From assembly GCF_033473495.1 (NCBI RefSeq), contig NC_088942.1:744001-808000 (forward strand): DNA of 64,000 nucleotides. The letters are read 5' to 3'. A program made the translations under genes and the position numbers. The first letter of the stretch is position 1, and each line of letters opens with the position of its first letter. Below, piece after piece: positions 20,129 through 32,300 of the stretch. This DNA comes from Cercospora beticola. Its lineage: Eukaryota; Ascomycota; Dothideomycetes; Mycosphaerellales; Mycosphaerellaceae. The notes under the pieces are model-generated. The model ran no database searches, was not told the origin of the DNA, and worked only from the letters and a program-made list of their open reading frames with translations.

Positions 20129-23100
20129 TCACGAATCCTCGCCAGCACTCTTCTCCTTCCCAACTTCATCAACATCCTGCTTCTGCACTTCCAAAATCGT
20201 AGGTCTCGGCTTCCTCGTCCTCCCATACCTCCCCTGTGTCACACCCTCAATATAAATCGGCTTAGGTCTCCGATACGTATACCCAAAGAACGCCCTCTTC
20301 TTCCTCACCTCCAACACAGTCTTCTTCAACTTCGGATCTCTCAACACTTTATCCCTTGGTCTCTTCTTCTCCTTTCTCTGATGTGGCAACAGCAAATTCT
20401 TCGTCGTGGGTGAAAGCTGCTCGAAATCGATCCCCAATTCCGCACGATGCTCTGCGATCTCGACGAGTCTTTGTGCTTTCCAGCGTTCGTACTCCATGCC
20501 GAAATGCTCTTTGATGCGATGAAGCTCAGAGTCAGAACAGTGTTCGATTCCGAGTTCGATCTTTTCGCGTTGAGTCTTCTCAGCCTTCCACCTGGCGAAG
20601 TGGGGGCCTAGAACAGCGGCTGCGGATTCTTCGTCGGCGTCGTCGGGGATGTGCTCTCGGAGGCTAGCGTAGCTGGAAGTTTCTTCGGATATGATGTCCT
20701 TCTCGTCTTCGAAGTACTTCGTGATCGACTGATTCTCGCGCACTCTGGGGACGAATGGTGGAGGGTAGAGGTGCAATTGAGTCCATGGGATGTTGTGGAA
20801 GAAAGGGTGGTGCTTGATTTCTTCAGCATCATTTGCGAAGACGTGGCGAGCCAGCGGGTTGAGATTCGACGCAGATGATGGTCTTCGAGTGGGTATCCGA
20901 GGATCGGAATGCCTATACTGTCTGGAGCTCAATCGTCTCTCCTTCTCGCACAGCATTCCCGATAGCAGATCTATTGCAGCTGCACTAGGAGTAGGGAGCT
21001 TTTGCATGTGTTCCGTATTTGGCCTTGCGTATCGCTCCTGCACCGGAAAATGTAAGGTATGTCGGTGATTGAGAATGCACTCCTTTGTCTTCTGCCGACT
21101 TTCCCGGTAGAAAGGAGTCCGACCATAGAGACACTCATACAGGATGATGCCTATGCTCCACCAGTCGCAGCGGCCGTCATAATGAGCACCTTGAATCACT
21201 TCAGGAGCCATATACTGACTCGTACCGACAATGCTGCGTGCCAGCTTACGCCTGTCGTTGCGATTGCGCCAATTGAGTAGTCCCTCAGGGTGTGCATAAC
21301 TTTCGGCGTCGGATCTCATGCGGAGGAAGCTTCATACAAGTCAGCAATCATATACACTTTATTCGCTCGAATTTGTTGCGCACCGTTTGGGAGGCGAAGG
21401 GGGTTTCCAATTTCGCTCTGGCCCAGCAAGTTCCATGTCCTCGGCGACATCCAGTTCATCGCCCTTGACCTTGATTCCAATCTTTTCTAGCAAGGTTTCA
21501 CGCTGGTTGGCGTAGTACATCTGACTATGCGACCAGTGACCATCAAATGCAAGACCAAAATCGGAGATCTTGAGATGTCCAGAGGCATCGATGAGGAAGT
21601 TGTCGGGCTTCACGTCCCGATGTATCCACTTCATCTTGTGCGCTTCTTCGATACATTGAATCATCTCTGCAATGTACCACTTGGCGATCGATTCGTCCAG
21701 AACATCTTCACGCAGCAGCAGACCCAAGAAATCACCACCAATCATGTACTCCATCACGAGGTAGAGGTTGGTGTTGTCCTGAAAGCTTGCGATGAGAGGC
21801 ACAACCCAGCGTGAGCCTTCAGCGGCGACAAGAAAATCCCGCTCGGCGCGCAAGTGGCCTTCCTGAGCAGCGCGGAGCATGTCTGACTTGCGGATGACCT
21901 TCATTGCAAAAACATCTGATAGCGGTTGCCCAGAGGGCAAATTTCGTTTTGCAGTGCCATTAGTAGGTGAGAAGTTCTACACAAAAGTTAGCAAAGGCTG
22001 AAGCCGCTTCAACGTCGTTTGACCTGCTCTCACTCTAGTCAGGGCCTTGGAGGTCTCGGTGCTTGCAGAGCGCTCAGTTACCAGGCGCACAACTCCAAAG
22101 CTGCCTTTGCCCAGTATTCGAATCACATCAAAACCCGCTATGCTGACACCTTTGATGTTGTGCCGCTGAATGGCACTGGCCTTCAGACAACGCATCTGAC
22201 GCAAATGATCGCTCTCCGTCTTTTGCCATTGCTGCTATGCGATGGCTCGTTGATCATGCGACATGCCGAGTTCGTTCATGTATCTCTCGAACTTCTTCTT
22301 GCGAATGGACCTTGGCGAATGCGACTTGGTGAAGATAGGATCGTACATGGTCTCCAAGGCACATTTAGCTGCTACTGCATTCTCGACGGTTGCGACTGAC
22401 GGCTGCACATCGACAGAAGCTTCTTGCGTCGGGATCAGGATAGAGTGGCCTGTATCTTCCTGGATAGGTGGCAGCACAAGGTTCTCGCCTTTGTCGCCCC
22501 CTTTGCTCAATATTTGACACTCTTCCGGTGAGTGCCGCTTGCGAGAACCAGACGAGCCAGGGGATGTGAGGGACGTGATCGAAGTTGCTCCAGTGGAGGC
22601 TGTGCTGGTGGGAGACCATGCTCCTTTTGATCCACGACTGAAAAGCGTTGCGGACGAGGTAGTGCTCGGAGATGAATGGCGTTGTTCTATGGCATGCCCA
22701 TTGCTGGTCGTGTCATCGAAAGTTGTAACAATATGTGGAACTTGTGGCTTCTCCGGTTTTGCGCGCTTGATTACAGTCCTGCTATACTTCAGCAAAATCC
22801 ACAACACTTGGGGAGAATCGACTGCGTGATTCATTACCTGACGCCAGTGTCCAAGTTCAAGTTCGCGCTCAGTGCTCCCAGTCTTTCGGCCGTGCCCTGC
22901 GAGAGCCCACTTGTCTCAGAGTTTCCCGAGTCCTCCCACATGGTAAACTTCTCGCCAGATTGTCCGTCAAGCTGGTCGATACAGCTGGAAGTATTGGGGT
23001 ACTGCTCGAATCGGACAGATCGTTTGCGCTTGGGGATAGCTTGGTCGTGGCCGGAGGATCCCAGATAGCTGCGGATGCGACGTATGCGTTCAGGATCTCG

Positions 23101-23455
23101 TGCCACAAGTACCGAGTGCGGGCCAGGAGCAGAGCGATGGTGGGGCTCCAAAGATCCGTCCACCAAAGGCGTTACAACTGCGTTGCACAATCAGCGACCA
23201 CCCTCAGAATGACGATTGGGTTGGTCCTGTCTTCTCACCCCCGTGACGCGGCCTCCATCTGACAAGAATCCTTGAGATCGTTTGCCGCAGCTTAGCTACA
23301 CGAGCGGTGCTTGGAATGGGATGCTCCGGAGGCGGTGGACTGTTCGCGGTCGCGCGTAAGGCTCCAGCAGCTTGCTGGTCGCGGCGGAAGACGCGAGAGA
23401 TCTTGCGGCCAAGTTGGCCCGCAGGGCGACGGTCTCGGGCTCTGAAAAATGTCAT
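20129..23455 (-). CDS. NDR/LATS-family AGC kinase (Ppk35-like) with in-frame TAG
   Basis: Five exons assembled by phase: 23455-23239, 23177-22838, 22781-22034, 21976-21384 and 21329-20129, with introns of 61, 56, 57 and 54 nt. They give 1032 codons before the stop. The kinase domain shows the Gly loop GKGSFGVVRLV, Lys in VFAMKVIRK, catalytic HRDVKPDN, DFG, a long insert before GTSQYMAPEV, and the C-terminal hydrophobic motif FFGYTYRRPKP typical of NDR kinases. A basic helical segment before the domain (RKKKFERYMNELGMS) resembles the Mob-binding region. NDR kinases act in polarity, septation and morphogenesis. Oddly, codon 368 is TAG (22237-22235), between that segment and QQWQKTESDHLRQMRCLK, where family members read through. 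No in-phase intron removes it. Either the sequence has an error, the allele is broken, readthrough occurs, or translation restarts at Met382, just before the kinase domain. Confidence 0.85.
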
Positions 23456-24343
23456 GTCTCATAGCACTGAGTAAGAATGCCAATGGATAGCCAGCCAGTC
23501 CGGTCCCGGCCATGTCAGATGAGTTCGAACGACTTGCTGATAACCGTATGGCGCCTGTTGGGTGCTGAACTCAGCAGTCGCTGCCGCGTGCTGGCCGAGT
23601 CTTACGGAAAGCATGCCTGGCGGTGTGTCGATACTGCCAACATGTCAAATGTTCCTTCTCCTTGCCCTTCTCGCCTCAGAAGTGATCGCACAAAGCAGGA
23701 CTGACGAGCAAAGGAATGCAGACCTAGACCTATCCGGAATATGCTACTGCCTTCGCATCTTCGAAATCGAATGACTAGTGTTCGATCTTGCAGTAGTCCC
23801 TATGAATATTCACAGGCCATCCTGTCCTGTAGTGAGCGAGTGCCTGCATTAGATGGCGCTACTGCACCGCCACATGCACAGCTGCAGCAATGCCAGTGAT
23901 GTCCTATGCTGGACCGCTGTTGTATTCTGCAACAGCCCGCATGGCAATGTGCAGTCAGGACCAAGTCTGCCTTGGGCTCATATGCTTCGATGCGGTCAGA
24001 TGCAGACCAATGGCACGGCAGCGATGAAGGCGGTTTCGAAGTGAGGAGAAGTGGCGAGGTTCATTTGGTGGTTGTCCGGGCATCCTTCACCTTTGTCTCG
24101 CTGCGATTGGCCAAGTGTCAGCACGTGCGACATTCCAAGCCTCTTCAAGAACCTTCGTGCTTCCTCGCTCTCCGCACCACGCAATCCGCTGCTCAACTCA
24201 CCCACACGCCTACCGTCTCACCAGGAACTTCACCGCGATACCACCACCACGACCGCACCACACGCCGCCACCGTCGCACAAAGCCTCTCGTGCTCCACCC
24301 TACCACCCACCTCGCGAACAGAAAACCTGGAACATCCGACGCA
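23456..24343. promoter_or_regulatory. Divergent promoter region between kinase and antizyme
   Basis: About 0.9 kb lies between the kinase start (minus) and the antizyme start (plus). No gene is supported. The last ~150 bp before the antizyme ATG are strongly C/A-rich and C/T-poor in G (CACCACCACGACCGCACCACAC), typical of a fungal 5' leader. Confidence 0.5.
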
Positions 24344-25390
24344 ATGGCGATGTTAGACAGTAATTACAGTAGAAGTAGTAGTAATTACCACCGCAAGGCG
24401 AGCGTCGAGTCGTCGCGTCGCTCCAACACCCAGGCATCCGCCTACGCCGTCAACGCCAACACCATGGCGCTGACCGGCTTCCACTTCTCTACTCCAAGCG
24501 GAGAGGGGGCGGGGTGGTAAGACACACATCCACGATGCCATTGTTGATTGCGCAGACCCGGAAATGCTGACTTTGTCGCAGGTGGGTTTGAGGCCCCTCC
24601 AGGAGGCGTACCATCACCACCGCCATCTCCGGACGCTGCGCCCGTAGGAGGCGCCCATCGTCCCAGCCTGCGCCGCCAGCGCAAGCGCTCCGGAGATGCC
24701 GCAAGTCACATCAGGGAAGAGTGTGAGAGACTCTTCTGCGAGACACTGAAGACTGTATTCTTGGTTGAGAAGGATACTGGTTTTGAGGACTCGCTATTGA
24801 TGGACCTGCGTAACAAAGAAACGACGACTACGACGGGCAGTAAACCGATCCCACAGCAACAGCAGTCGCACCAGACCGTAATTCAGCATGGCCAACCCAC
24901 GCCTTCTTCGTCGCCTGCAACACAGATGTATTGTGGCACGAAGGACCTGGTCAAGGAGTATGTTGAAGTATGGGACTATGTGGCCGGTGCTCGCTTCAGA
25001 GGTTTCGTCGCGGAGAAAGACGACATGCGCACCATGTTCATCTTCTTCGACAAGCAAGTCGTTGGCATGGATCTGAAGCCTGGGTATGTCTTACCAACAC
25101 CTTCCCTATAGATCACCCTTACTAACACTCGACTCAGCCTCATGTCCCTTCTCGAGCTAGCCAGTAGTGACCACTTCGACTGCACCGAGCTCGTCATCGG
25201 CATCGCGCGTCCAGCTGTCGAAGAGTCACATTCAGCTGACTCGTCCGACGAAGCAGAACCAGAAGAGCAATTCAAGGATCTGAACCGCTCTTTGGCCTGG
25301 GTTGGATTCGAGCTTACCATGCTCGAAGCGTGGGCTGGTCCAGAAGGCTGCATAAGCGACCGCTACGTCTTCCTAGGCATGGATGTCTAG
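24344..25390 (+). CDS. OAZ: Ornithine decarboxylase antizyme, +1 frameshifted
   Basis: Three exons: 24344-24516, 24582-25083 and 25138-25390, with introns of 65 nt (branch CTGAC) and 54 nt (branch CTAAC). After splicing, frame 0 from MAMLDSNYSR ends at TGG TGG GTT TGA (TGA at 24589-24591). The antizyme domain continues only in the +1 frame from GAG at 24590, giving about 308 residues. The +1 part includes the conserved C-terminal core: AEKDDMRTMFIFFD, LLELASSDHFDCTELVIGI and LAWVGFELTMLEAW..DRYVFLGMDV. Antizyme binds ornithine decarboxylase, inhibits it and delivers it to the proteasome, and restrains polyamine uptake. High polyamines favour the frameshift, closing a feedback loop; that is family knowledge. 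Confidence is high because both frames meet at a TGA, as in other antizymes. Confidence 0.93.
24586..24592 (+). promoter_or_regulatory. Programmed +1 ribosomal frameshift site (GTT TGA G)
   Basis: In spliced mRNA frame 0 reads TGG GTT TGA. Skipping one base at the TGA gives GTT GAG GCC and enters the long antizyme frame. The site lies only 5 bases inside exon 2, so it exists in this context only after splicing. UGA as the slow-decoded stop is the rule in antizyme genes. Confidence 0.88.
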
Positions 25391-27517
25391 ATCCCATCAT
25401 CATCACTTACAATCATCTCACCGGCTCACATTCGGCAAACGCCAAGAGAAACCAATTCAAGACGTGGGCAGCAGCAACCCATGACAGCACAACGGGACGG
25501 AGAGCCGCATACACCTGGTTGGCGGGGTGGTTGAGCGCGGCTGACGCTAGCTGACCGTCTTTGCTCGAAAACCAACCTTGTCATCCTCAGCTCTACCGCT
25601 TCCCCACGCTTACCACACACGCGCGAAAAAAACACGCAAACAAGGGCGCGCTAAAACTGCTTCCTGCATATATTGTACATACAGCATATGCATGCAAGGT
25701 CCGGGTTCCTACAGTACATTGCATATTGCCAGGGATTTGGGGGGAAGTGAGGAGTTGTTGGCGTTGTGGCGAGACTGTTTTTACATAGCACAGGCACTCA
25801 GCGAAAAATACATCATCATCACCGCACTTTTCCAAGAATTGAGCTCTTCCGTTCTCCACACGACCTTTACATTTATTTTTCATGGATGCTGCATTGGATT
25901 GATTTGGTGAGCCACTGTTTCGATCTCATCCTATCCCAGCTATCTGGTGGGTTGTCCGAAAGTCTGCTGTCACTGCCACTGCCACTACTACTGCCACTGC
26001 CGTCAACTATCACCGTTGACGTCTGCCTGCCTCACGTCGAAGTGCAAAGTAAAGCCAGTGCATGCATTCACTACCCTCATTCCTCCACATGAGACTACTC
26101 CAGACCAAGCACAGGTGTTGCAACAATGAGGGGAAAAATAATTGTGGATATACCACTTCCGTCCCTGTCTCGCTGTACTACCTTCTCTCACTGCTATTTT
26201 CTATTCCTATCTCCATTTCCGTTGAATCAATAAGCACTGCTGATGACTTTCACATGCTACTACCATCACCCATTCCAATGTCCTGCATACTTCTTTCACG
26301 TGTCAAGAACAATGCACACCCACTCTCATTCTGATGTGATGTGTTGATTACCATCCTGTTTTTACGCAATGCAGATGCAATGCACCTGCGGGAACTCAAT
26401 CTTGCCGTTAACGTGCCGTTTTCTGTCATCTGTCTCTCCGCCCTTCTTCATGTGCCGGCCGTTGGGTGATCATAAGGAAGGTAGCTAAAGGTCGCACAAG
26501 GGAGGAGCGAGTCTCGAGTGTCTCTGTTTCGGAGTGGTCTCCTGGCTTTCCGTAGGATTGTTTGTTTGACCGGAACCTATGATAAGAAGTGCGAACACAC
26601 ATGGAAAACGCCAACATCTGAGACGAGATCGGGACGAAATCAAGATGACAAGACTTTGTATGACGATACGTAAAGAAATTCGACATTAAGAGAACAAATG
26701 GACTTTTTTTTTCTCTCTCTTCCTTTCTCAAAACACTTTCTACCTCCTCCTTCCACCCATCCATCAAATCATCTCAACACGCATTAGGCCCCAAAAAGCC
26801 ATATTCGTTATCTGCATGATCCAGGCTGGGGTTGCTGGTATTCCACACACACTCATCAAGTTCATGCACGTCCGTGAAAGCTTTTGGTCCTTTGTCTCAT
26901 ATGCATGCGCTCCTCCAAGTTCGTGAAACGACCAATTGGCGCGTCCCTGCTGTAACATCTACTCTCTCCCCCAAGGCGGTCCAGTAGCTGTCCCCAAAAA
27001 CACTGTGCTTTCAGTCCTGAGCCCACGCCTCGCTGAAGAGCTTGAAATTGAGCCCAAAGCGTAACCAGATTAAGGCTCTTCTCGCTTTTCGGAACGCGTT
27101 TCGAAGAAGGCAAGCGTCCTCTCAAGTGCTGTTGAAGAGAAGGAAAAAAAAAAAGGAAACAATGCAAGCCAGGTATCGGCGAAATTGAGCGCTGAAGCAC
27201 CGCAGTGCTCCGCATTCCCAAATCACGCGTCGTGGTCGTATATGACCCTCCAGAAGTGTAGCGTAAATCAACTCGGTACAAAAGTGCTCGCTGTTTATGT
27301 TGGTCTTTCGTCCATGTCGGTCCGAAGTCATTCATCGTGAGTCCCGGGTTATTCGTCGTCATGAATCGTGAGGTGAAAAGTACAAGTCAAGGAAAATGTT
27401 CTGTTGACTAGCGACAATGAAAGACTTCTGGCGCATGGGTCATGCAGCGCTTTCGTCTCCATGGTCATCATCATCGTTTCTGCGGCCGTAAAATACTGCG
27501 TGACAGTCACGTGGTGG
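25391..27517. other. Intergenic region between antizyme and stuA 3' ends
   Basis: 2.1 kb between two convergent genes. It holds a small imperfect CTGCCA/CTACTA repeat at about 25968-26003 and an A-tract at about 27144-27155. No coding region is supported; the open frames on both strands overlap and lack recognisable content. Part of it is 3' UTR. Confidence 0.5.
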
Positions 27518-29322
27518 CTATCGGCGGCCGCCGACCTTGGCTGCTTGCGGTTGCGGCATGCCAACGCCGTCGGTGCGTTGCCTCTTCATAGAAGCGTCGT
27601 TGGAGTAGTGCGCTTCGTCTTCGTCATCGCGCCCGCGCTTGTTGTGGGCATTTACTGCGCCGTTCATGGGCGGATATTGAGGCGACTGTTGGTAGTGAGA
27701 CGGATAACCTGTCTCAGCGCCGTTGGGTGCGCCCGATCGTGCATCGTTGCCGATAACGTAGTTCAGGTTGCTGGATGGCAGTTGTCCTGCTCGAGGAGTG
27801 GTGCTGTTGTATCCAGTGTACGTGGTGGTCGTACGTGGGGTCGAAGAGCCGTGCACGCCGTTCTGATGCGGCGAGTGAGTCTGCTCGGGAGACACGTGCG
27901 AAGATTCTGGGTGAGCAGATCCTGACGCAGTGTTAGGATTGTAATTGTACGATGGGCGTCTGGCGCCATATGACGCACTGTGGGTATATTCACCCTCGTG
28001 TTCCCCATCCGCGTCCTGCTGGCCGCTGTAACCGTTGTGCTGAGGCTTACTTTCAACGTGCTCGTTTTCGGCACCGGCGCGGGCAGGAGGACCCATTTCA
28101 GACTTCACGCCACCTCCAGGACTCTGCTGCACAGGGTTGTAACGAGGCATGCCGCCGTAATGCTGTTGTCCATACTGCGAGGGCGCAGAGTAGTACTGGC
28201 TGCTGTAGGCTGGCTGGCTGGTTTGGTATTGAATACCTTGCGAGTTGCTCGGTGAGGTAGCTGCTGGGGTAGAAGGTTCAGTACGTGAGATGGCTGTGCC
28301 ATACGAGAGTGGCTGACCTGTCTGCGCTCCATACTCATATCCATTGTTCATGGGCAATCCTGAGGCCGTGGTTGGCGGGGTAGGGAATGTGTGCGCGCGG
28401 TCCAGTCCAGGCCTGCCGGTACCTGGATGAGGTGCAATGGAGTGGGGCGGCTGTGACCCGCCAGCGCTAATGGGAGTGCTCATTGAGTGATGGTGAGTCA
28501 GTGCAGGAGGTTGTGTTCCCTGAGGAGTTCGCATGTAATCCTGAGATGAGTCCGGTCTGCGAGCAGCGGCAGCCATGGCGGCATTGCCAATGCTCTGGCG
28601 GGCTTGGTTCGTGGGATGATAGAGCAGGGCACCGATGTTGTGAACAAAAAGAGGGTACAAAAGCTCCGTGATCTTCTCCTTGTTGGCGAAATCCAGCGCA
28701 CGATCAAAGGGGATCCTGAAATGGTTAGCAGAGCAAGAGCGGAGGTGCGATGCATTCTGACTTACCAGACACCTTTAAGGTGCATGGGTCCAATTTTGAC
28801 GACGTGTCGCGTCTTCTCGCTTTTAAGAATGCCGTCGCGACGTCCACGCGTCATTCCAGCGACGTTGAGAAGTTTGGTGCCGTTAATCATGTGGTTGTCT
28901 TCACGTCGCGCCACACACACGCCATTGGCCTCGACTTGAAAGCATAAGCTTCCCTCATCCTCCCAAAGGGTCGCAGTCACTCTCGGCTTCATTCCGGGGG
29001 GTGCAATCTGTCCCGAGGTATCGAACGCTTGCTGAGTATACTGCTGAGAAGCGCCTGGAGGGGGCTGCGCGTTGGATGCCATGGTCGGAAGCGGAAGCGC
29101 TTGGGGGATCATCTGGGGACCCATGGACGACGTGACAGGGTGAGGCGCAGACATGGGTGGCATTGTGTTCCCATAAGAGTGCTGCGGATAAGATTGAGGC
29201 TGATACGTGTAGGTCGCAGGCTGAAGCGGTGGTGGTTGGCCGTACGAAGAATATTGAGGCATGCCCGGCGCTGGCGCCGCCTGCTGCGCGTGGCTGTCCA
29301 TGTACTGTTGTGGGTGATTCAT
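27518..29322 (-). CDS. stuA: StuA-type APSES transcription factor
   Basis: Exons 29322-28766 and 28715-27518 are joined across a 50-nt intron (GTAAGT..TTTCAG, branch TGCTAAC) inside the APSES domain, giving 584 residues from this ATG. The DNA-binding domain runs from [13 protein letters not shown] through [33 protein letters not shown] and MHLKGVWIPFDRA. The tail is Gln/Pro/Ser-rich with a conserved [14 protein letters not shown] motif and ends in a basic KKR-like segment ([18 protein letters not shown]), a likely nuclear signal. StuA regulates asexual development, and often secondary metabolism and virulence-related genes, in ascomycetes. The frame stays open and looks coding upstream of this ATG to 29718 (for example [20 protein letters not shown]), with no in-frame ATG. 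The true start therefore probably lies in an earlier exon, with a possible acceptor at 29708. Confidence 0.93.
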
Positions 29323-32300
29323 GCTGGAATAGCCGGTGCCGAAGGCAGATTGGAGTGCTGTCGAGTGGGAGGACGGAGACTGGTACTCGCCGTGCTTGTT
29401 ATGGCCGATGGAAGACGCGTACGACGTGTTCGAATCGTAGGATTGATTGCCGATCGAGGCACCACTGGAAGAACCAGCCCGAGGCGAGGAGCCTACTGAA
29501 GACGCGCTCGTCTGGTGTCGGGGCTCGTGGGAGTAGAGCGTGCTTTGGGACTCAAAGGGAGTTTGAGACCACTGGCTCTGATTCCCTCGGGATTGGTATA
29601 TCTGGGAGACCGAAGGCAGCTCCAGTTTGACGGCGGTGAAGGTAGTCTTGAAGCTCGCGCGGTCGTCGAGCGGCGGTGGAAAAATGGAAACGCGGTGTTG
29701 GAGCGCACTGCTCGAAGTTCACGCGTCGGTGGTGATGTTGGTCGTCGTAGATGCGGATCCGTGGGCTCGTCAAGGGTGCAAAGCAGGTCGTGATGGTCTA
29801 GATGCTAGCAATGTCGGCGGGCCAGATAACAAAGCTGCGATGGTCAAACGCCGCACTCAAGGCAAAGTCGTAAATGCAGTCGTAAAAGGTCGTCAAGGTC
29901 GTTACGGGTCGTCGGGGCGTGTCAATGGGCTGCGGTCCACTGATGCTCACGAACCTGGAGGCGCGAATGTCAGTACAGGTGTCGTTGGGTGTCTCAGAGG
30001 TGCACCGTGTCGACGCAGCGGGAGCACTGCACGACGGCGACTACAGACGCACCAGCTGCCCTAGAGGTTATGCAATGCATGGCAGAGAGGAGCAGGCGGT
30101 TCGCGAAAGCAGTGGGGAGCTGGAGTTTCTAGCAGTGGAGAGGCTGGCTGGGTGGGAGCTAAAGCCCGGCTAACAGAGTCGCATCATGCACGGAAGGCGG
30201 GACCGTAGGCCAGCCTTTGCGCGCGGCGCTATGCCACATCGGAGGCATAGGCGAGGTCGAGGTGGTTGGGAAGGCTCCACCCGCGGCCGGCGCTGGCAGA
30301 GGAAAAAAACAGCGTGCTGCGAGAGCGTCACGTACCTTGGGCGTTTGACACACGTGTGGCGCGGGCGGCGGGCGTGCGAGCGTGCGCGCTGCGATCTGCT
30401 GATGCTGGCGACGATGCTGGCTGGAGAGGTTCGTCGGGGCGGTGGCGGGTGCAGGTACTGCTGCGGGCTGCGCAGGCACGAGACGCAACGCACCGCGAGA
30501 TGCAGAGCAGAGTGCGCCGGCTGGCGGCGGAGGTCTCCAGGATGCAGCGGGCTCTGGTGGCAGCAGCTCGGAGCTGTGCGTGGTGCAGTGCAGTGGTGCA
30601 GCGTGCGGGCGTGCGGTATGCAGCAACTGCTTGGTGTATGCTCAACGGGCCGGCGCGGTTGCAAGGCAAGGCAAGACTGATGTTCCTCGTGGTGGCAGGC
30701 AGGCGCAGACGATGCACACGCTCTGCAGCAGTGAGCGAACGCGTTGATAAGGTGGAACAGCGTCAAGACAGTGCTCTTCAAAAGCGGCTACGCGAAGGCT
30801 TTTCGGTGCTGGCGATAGCAGGATGAGACAAGGCGCACGGGGAGCGTGCATGGATCGCTCTTTGCCGTTTGGCCTGCGGGTGGGGTCTGCAAGGAAGGGA
30901 TGATGGAGATCGCTGCACGGGCCAGCCAGGACCACAACCTTCCGCCGCTGCGATAGTTGGCCCACGATATTCATGCACCCTCGTTGGACGGTGCGCGGAT
31001 CAACGCCGTTCAACGCGTGTTTGAGCTCTGGCAACTGCTGAGAACACTGGCGCGCCGCATCAACTTCCTCTTCCCGCGCCACGAACAGCGCGCGCCCGTC
31101 CAGCGCAATGGGGCAGCGCTGCCCGCGACGTGATCTCGGCCGGAGACGGGCACAGATAGCGCGAGATAGCCAGCACGCGCGCACAGCAATCGATGAGCGA
31201 CTACAGAGAGTTCTCGATGTTGTCCGGCTTCTCGAAGCGGTAAAGGCGAAAACACGCATCGCCGGGCTGGGCGTGCCGGGTGCTCGCAAACCTAGAGCCC
31301 TACTACTCGCACACCATGGCCTATTTTTTGCCCCAACGCACAGAAAAAGAGGCACAATGGAACACTAATCAATCTATGCATACCGATCGCAGCCGTTTCG
31401 GCGCGCACACAATTGATGAGGTCAATGGTAGATGTTCTCTCCAACACGCGTGCTCTCCTCACCGCGCGCGTCTGGAGATGCTCCCGGGTGCAATTGTCCA
31501 TCACTCATGTCCGATTGTCGAAACGCTCGGTCAGTTTCTGGCCCGGATCCTCCTCGCCTCGAACCCTCCACGCTACGTCTTGCACACTTTGCCAGCGTGT
31601 CCATGCTTGAGTCAGCCGGCAGAAGCTGGTTGGCGTTTGGCAAGACGTGCGCATCATTGGCTGAGAGCCCTGGTTTGCGAGCGCTCGCATTGTGGGAAGT
31701 GGCGCAACATCTGCCAGTCACCTCGCCTTCGCTAGACCGGCCACCCTTGTCACGTTGACAGCCTTTCGCTGCGCTGGAGATAGACCCAGAAACGAGGTAC
31801 TGCCCCGAAGGAGTCGTGGCTGTCACAGGCCCACCCGTGGGGACGCGGCAGCGTGACAACGACAGTGTCCCCTTCCACGCTTCGTCTCGTCAGGCAGCGA
31901 GCAGAGCAGCCAGATGGGCAGAAGAGGGCCATCATGGTCGAAATAGGCCGCTCAAAACATCGAGCGAGAGATCTGTCTGCAGATGCATGCACAGCGCGGG
32001 TATGCAAGTGTTCCGTCCGCATGTGATCGGTCCGTCGACAACAATGCGCCCCACGCCTGCACAAACGAGCTCCGCCGTCCGTGCCTCAACCGAATGGCAT
32101 CAATTATCGCCAGGCCTGTCATCGCCAGTCGCGCCAGCGCACAGCGGCATGGGGTGGGCTTTTGGCGAGATTCGGTGGTAGCGACGAGCCAGCACCTCCC
32201 TCGAAAAGCAATATGGCAACCCTGGAGCGCGCCGGTCGTGTGTGAGTGAGTTGGCCTCGTCGACCACCCTACTCGCGACGCGCTCTCGAATCGAAGGCCG

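Noticed and set aside
22200..22340. An intron removing the TAG in the kinase
   Set aside because: Local GT donors are all in phase 2 while acceptors at or just after the TAG need phase 0, and splicing would delete the conserved basic segment.
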